64,000 bases of DNA from Pseudomonas sp. NFIX28 (lineage in GTDB: Bacteria > Pseudomonadota > Gammaproteobacteria > Pseudomonadales > Pseudomonadaceae), in NCBI RefSeq assembly GCF_900107395.1, contig NZ_FNPW01000014.1:115216-179215 (forward strand), read 5' to 3'. The position numbers and the translations under genes were made by a program. Positions 63,677 through 64,000 of this stretch are shown here, one piece after another. The notes under the pieces are model-generated. The model searched no databases. It was not told where the DNA came from and worked only from the letters and a program-made list of their open reading frames with translations. Every line of letters starts with the position of its first letter. Within the stretch, counting starts at the first letter, position 1.

Positions 63677-63719
63677 AAAAAAAAGCCGGGGCTTCGTTAC
63701 CTTAAGCCCCGGCTTTTGT
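63677..63719 (-). terminator. cbrB terminator
   Basis: The stem AAAAGCCGGGGCTT / AAGCCCCGGCTTTT, with a 9-base loop and an A8 run on the plus strand, forms a strong terminator for minus-strand cbrB. It lies between cbrB and the crcZ promoter. Confidence 0.9.
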
Positions 63720-63742
63720 TACGCGAAATATCTGAGGTAACA
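63717..63742. promoter_or_regulatory. CbrB-type upstream activating site
   Basis: TGTTAC-N14-GTAACA is a perfect palindrome about 125-150 bases upstream of the crcZ start. A further TGTTAC lies at 63,762-63,767. CbrB is recalled to bind such TGTTAC/GTAACA sites in front of crcZ. Confidence 0.7.
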
Positions 63743-63790
63743 GTTTTTTCACCCGGTCGCGTGTTACCCGCGACCCGTGACCGCCGCGCT

Positions 63791-64000
63791 TCAGCTTTCG
63801 CTGGTGACCCCGGTCTTGCGCCGTGGAATGCCCAGGCGCTGGCGTCGTTCCCACAGGCATTTGCGGCTGACGCCCAGTTTGCGCGCCAGTTCGGTCTCGG
63901 TCATGTGGTCCTGGTGCTCGAGAACGAAATGCTGGAAATAATCTTCCAGTGACAGGTCTTCGGTCGGCTCATGGCTGCTGTTGGTGGCGTTGGCGGCCTG
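63791..64000 (-). CDS. cbrB: Response regulator CbrB, C-terminal end (partial)
   Basis: This is the last 69 codons of a gene that continues past the window edge. The visible C terminus (DYFQHFVLEHQDHMTETELARKLG, then VSRKCLWERRQRLGIPRR) is a Fis-type helix-turn-helix of an NtrC-family activator. Its identity as CbrB follows from the adjacent crcZ and pcnB genes. CbrB activates crcZ with sigma54 in response to carbon/nitrogen balance. Confidence 0.9.
   Translation of the reverse strand, partial: QAANATNSSHEPTEDLSLEDYFQHFVLEHQDHMTETELARKLGVSRKCLWERRQRLGIPRRKTGVTSES

Overview
The window is a chromosomal segment of a Pseudomonas, most likely from the P. fluorescens group. This rests on GC-rich coding sequence, TGTAGGAGC-type REP elements, the cbrB-crcZ-pcnB arrangement, and gene order. 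From memory of P. aeruginosa PAO1, positions 1 to about 26,470 follow the block rpsT (PA4563) down to DUF1780 (PA4535). Positions 42,200 to 47,300 continue it to pilA (PA4525). Positions 54,600 to 64,000 match a second block, acs-pgi-panDCB-folK-pcnB-crcZ-cbrB (PA4733 to PA4726). No database search was possible, so the synteny is recalled rather than computed.

Layout. 1-8160: rpsT, murJ, ribF, ileS, lspA, fkpB, ispH. 8161-17034: type IV pilus minor pilins (fimT divergent from fimU-pilV-pilW-pilX-pilY1-pilE), thiO, and the sigma54 activator pilR. 17319-23244: a PP0621-type small protein, bamD, rluD, pgeF, and clpB behind a heat-shock-type promoter. 23429-24013: a tRNA cluster (Asn, Pro, Lys, then a second identical Pro). 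24095-26466: ndh, DUF3094 and DUF1780. 26582-41748: a complete psl-type exopolysaccharide operon in the order pslA to pslK on the minus strand, with overlapping or nearly abutting genes. 42202-46555: a thioredoxin-like secreted protein, an ECF-type permease, a 71-aa protein, yacG, coaE, pilD and pilC. 46911: pilA, divergent from pilC. 47614-53573: a BON-domain protein, a large DUF748 protein, an rRNA methyltransferase-like protein and a thiolase. 53724-64000: an MpaB-family protein, acs, pgi, panD, panC, panB, folK, pcnB, the sRNA crcZ, and the 3' end of cbrB.

Functional themes. Two surface systems dominate. The psl cluster encodes priming (PslA), GDP-mannose supply (PslB), glycosyltransferases (PslC, F, H, I), a periplasmic hydrolase (PslG), export parts (PslD, E), a polymerase-like protein (PslJ) and a flippase (PslK). 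A hexapeptide-repeat acyltransferase sits between pslJ and pslK. A candidate FleQ box lies over the -35 of its candidate promoter. The type IV pilus set has a consensus-like sigma54 promoter and a perfect TGTC palindrome at pilA. The same GACA-N5-TGTC layout occurs in the fimT/fimU intergenic region. However, pilB is missing between pilA and pilC, pilS is missing beside pilR, and pilY2 is missing beside pilY1. PilR also has an altered acidic pocket. The right end carries the catabolite-control sRNA crcZ with a sigma54 promoter and CbrB-type upstream sites.

I see no transposase, integrase, CRISPR array, rRNA or clear pseudogene. The most notable points are the position and composition of the psl cluster, the incomplete and modified pilus regulation, and several perfect palindromes in intergenic regions.
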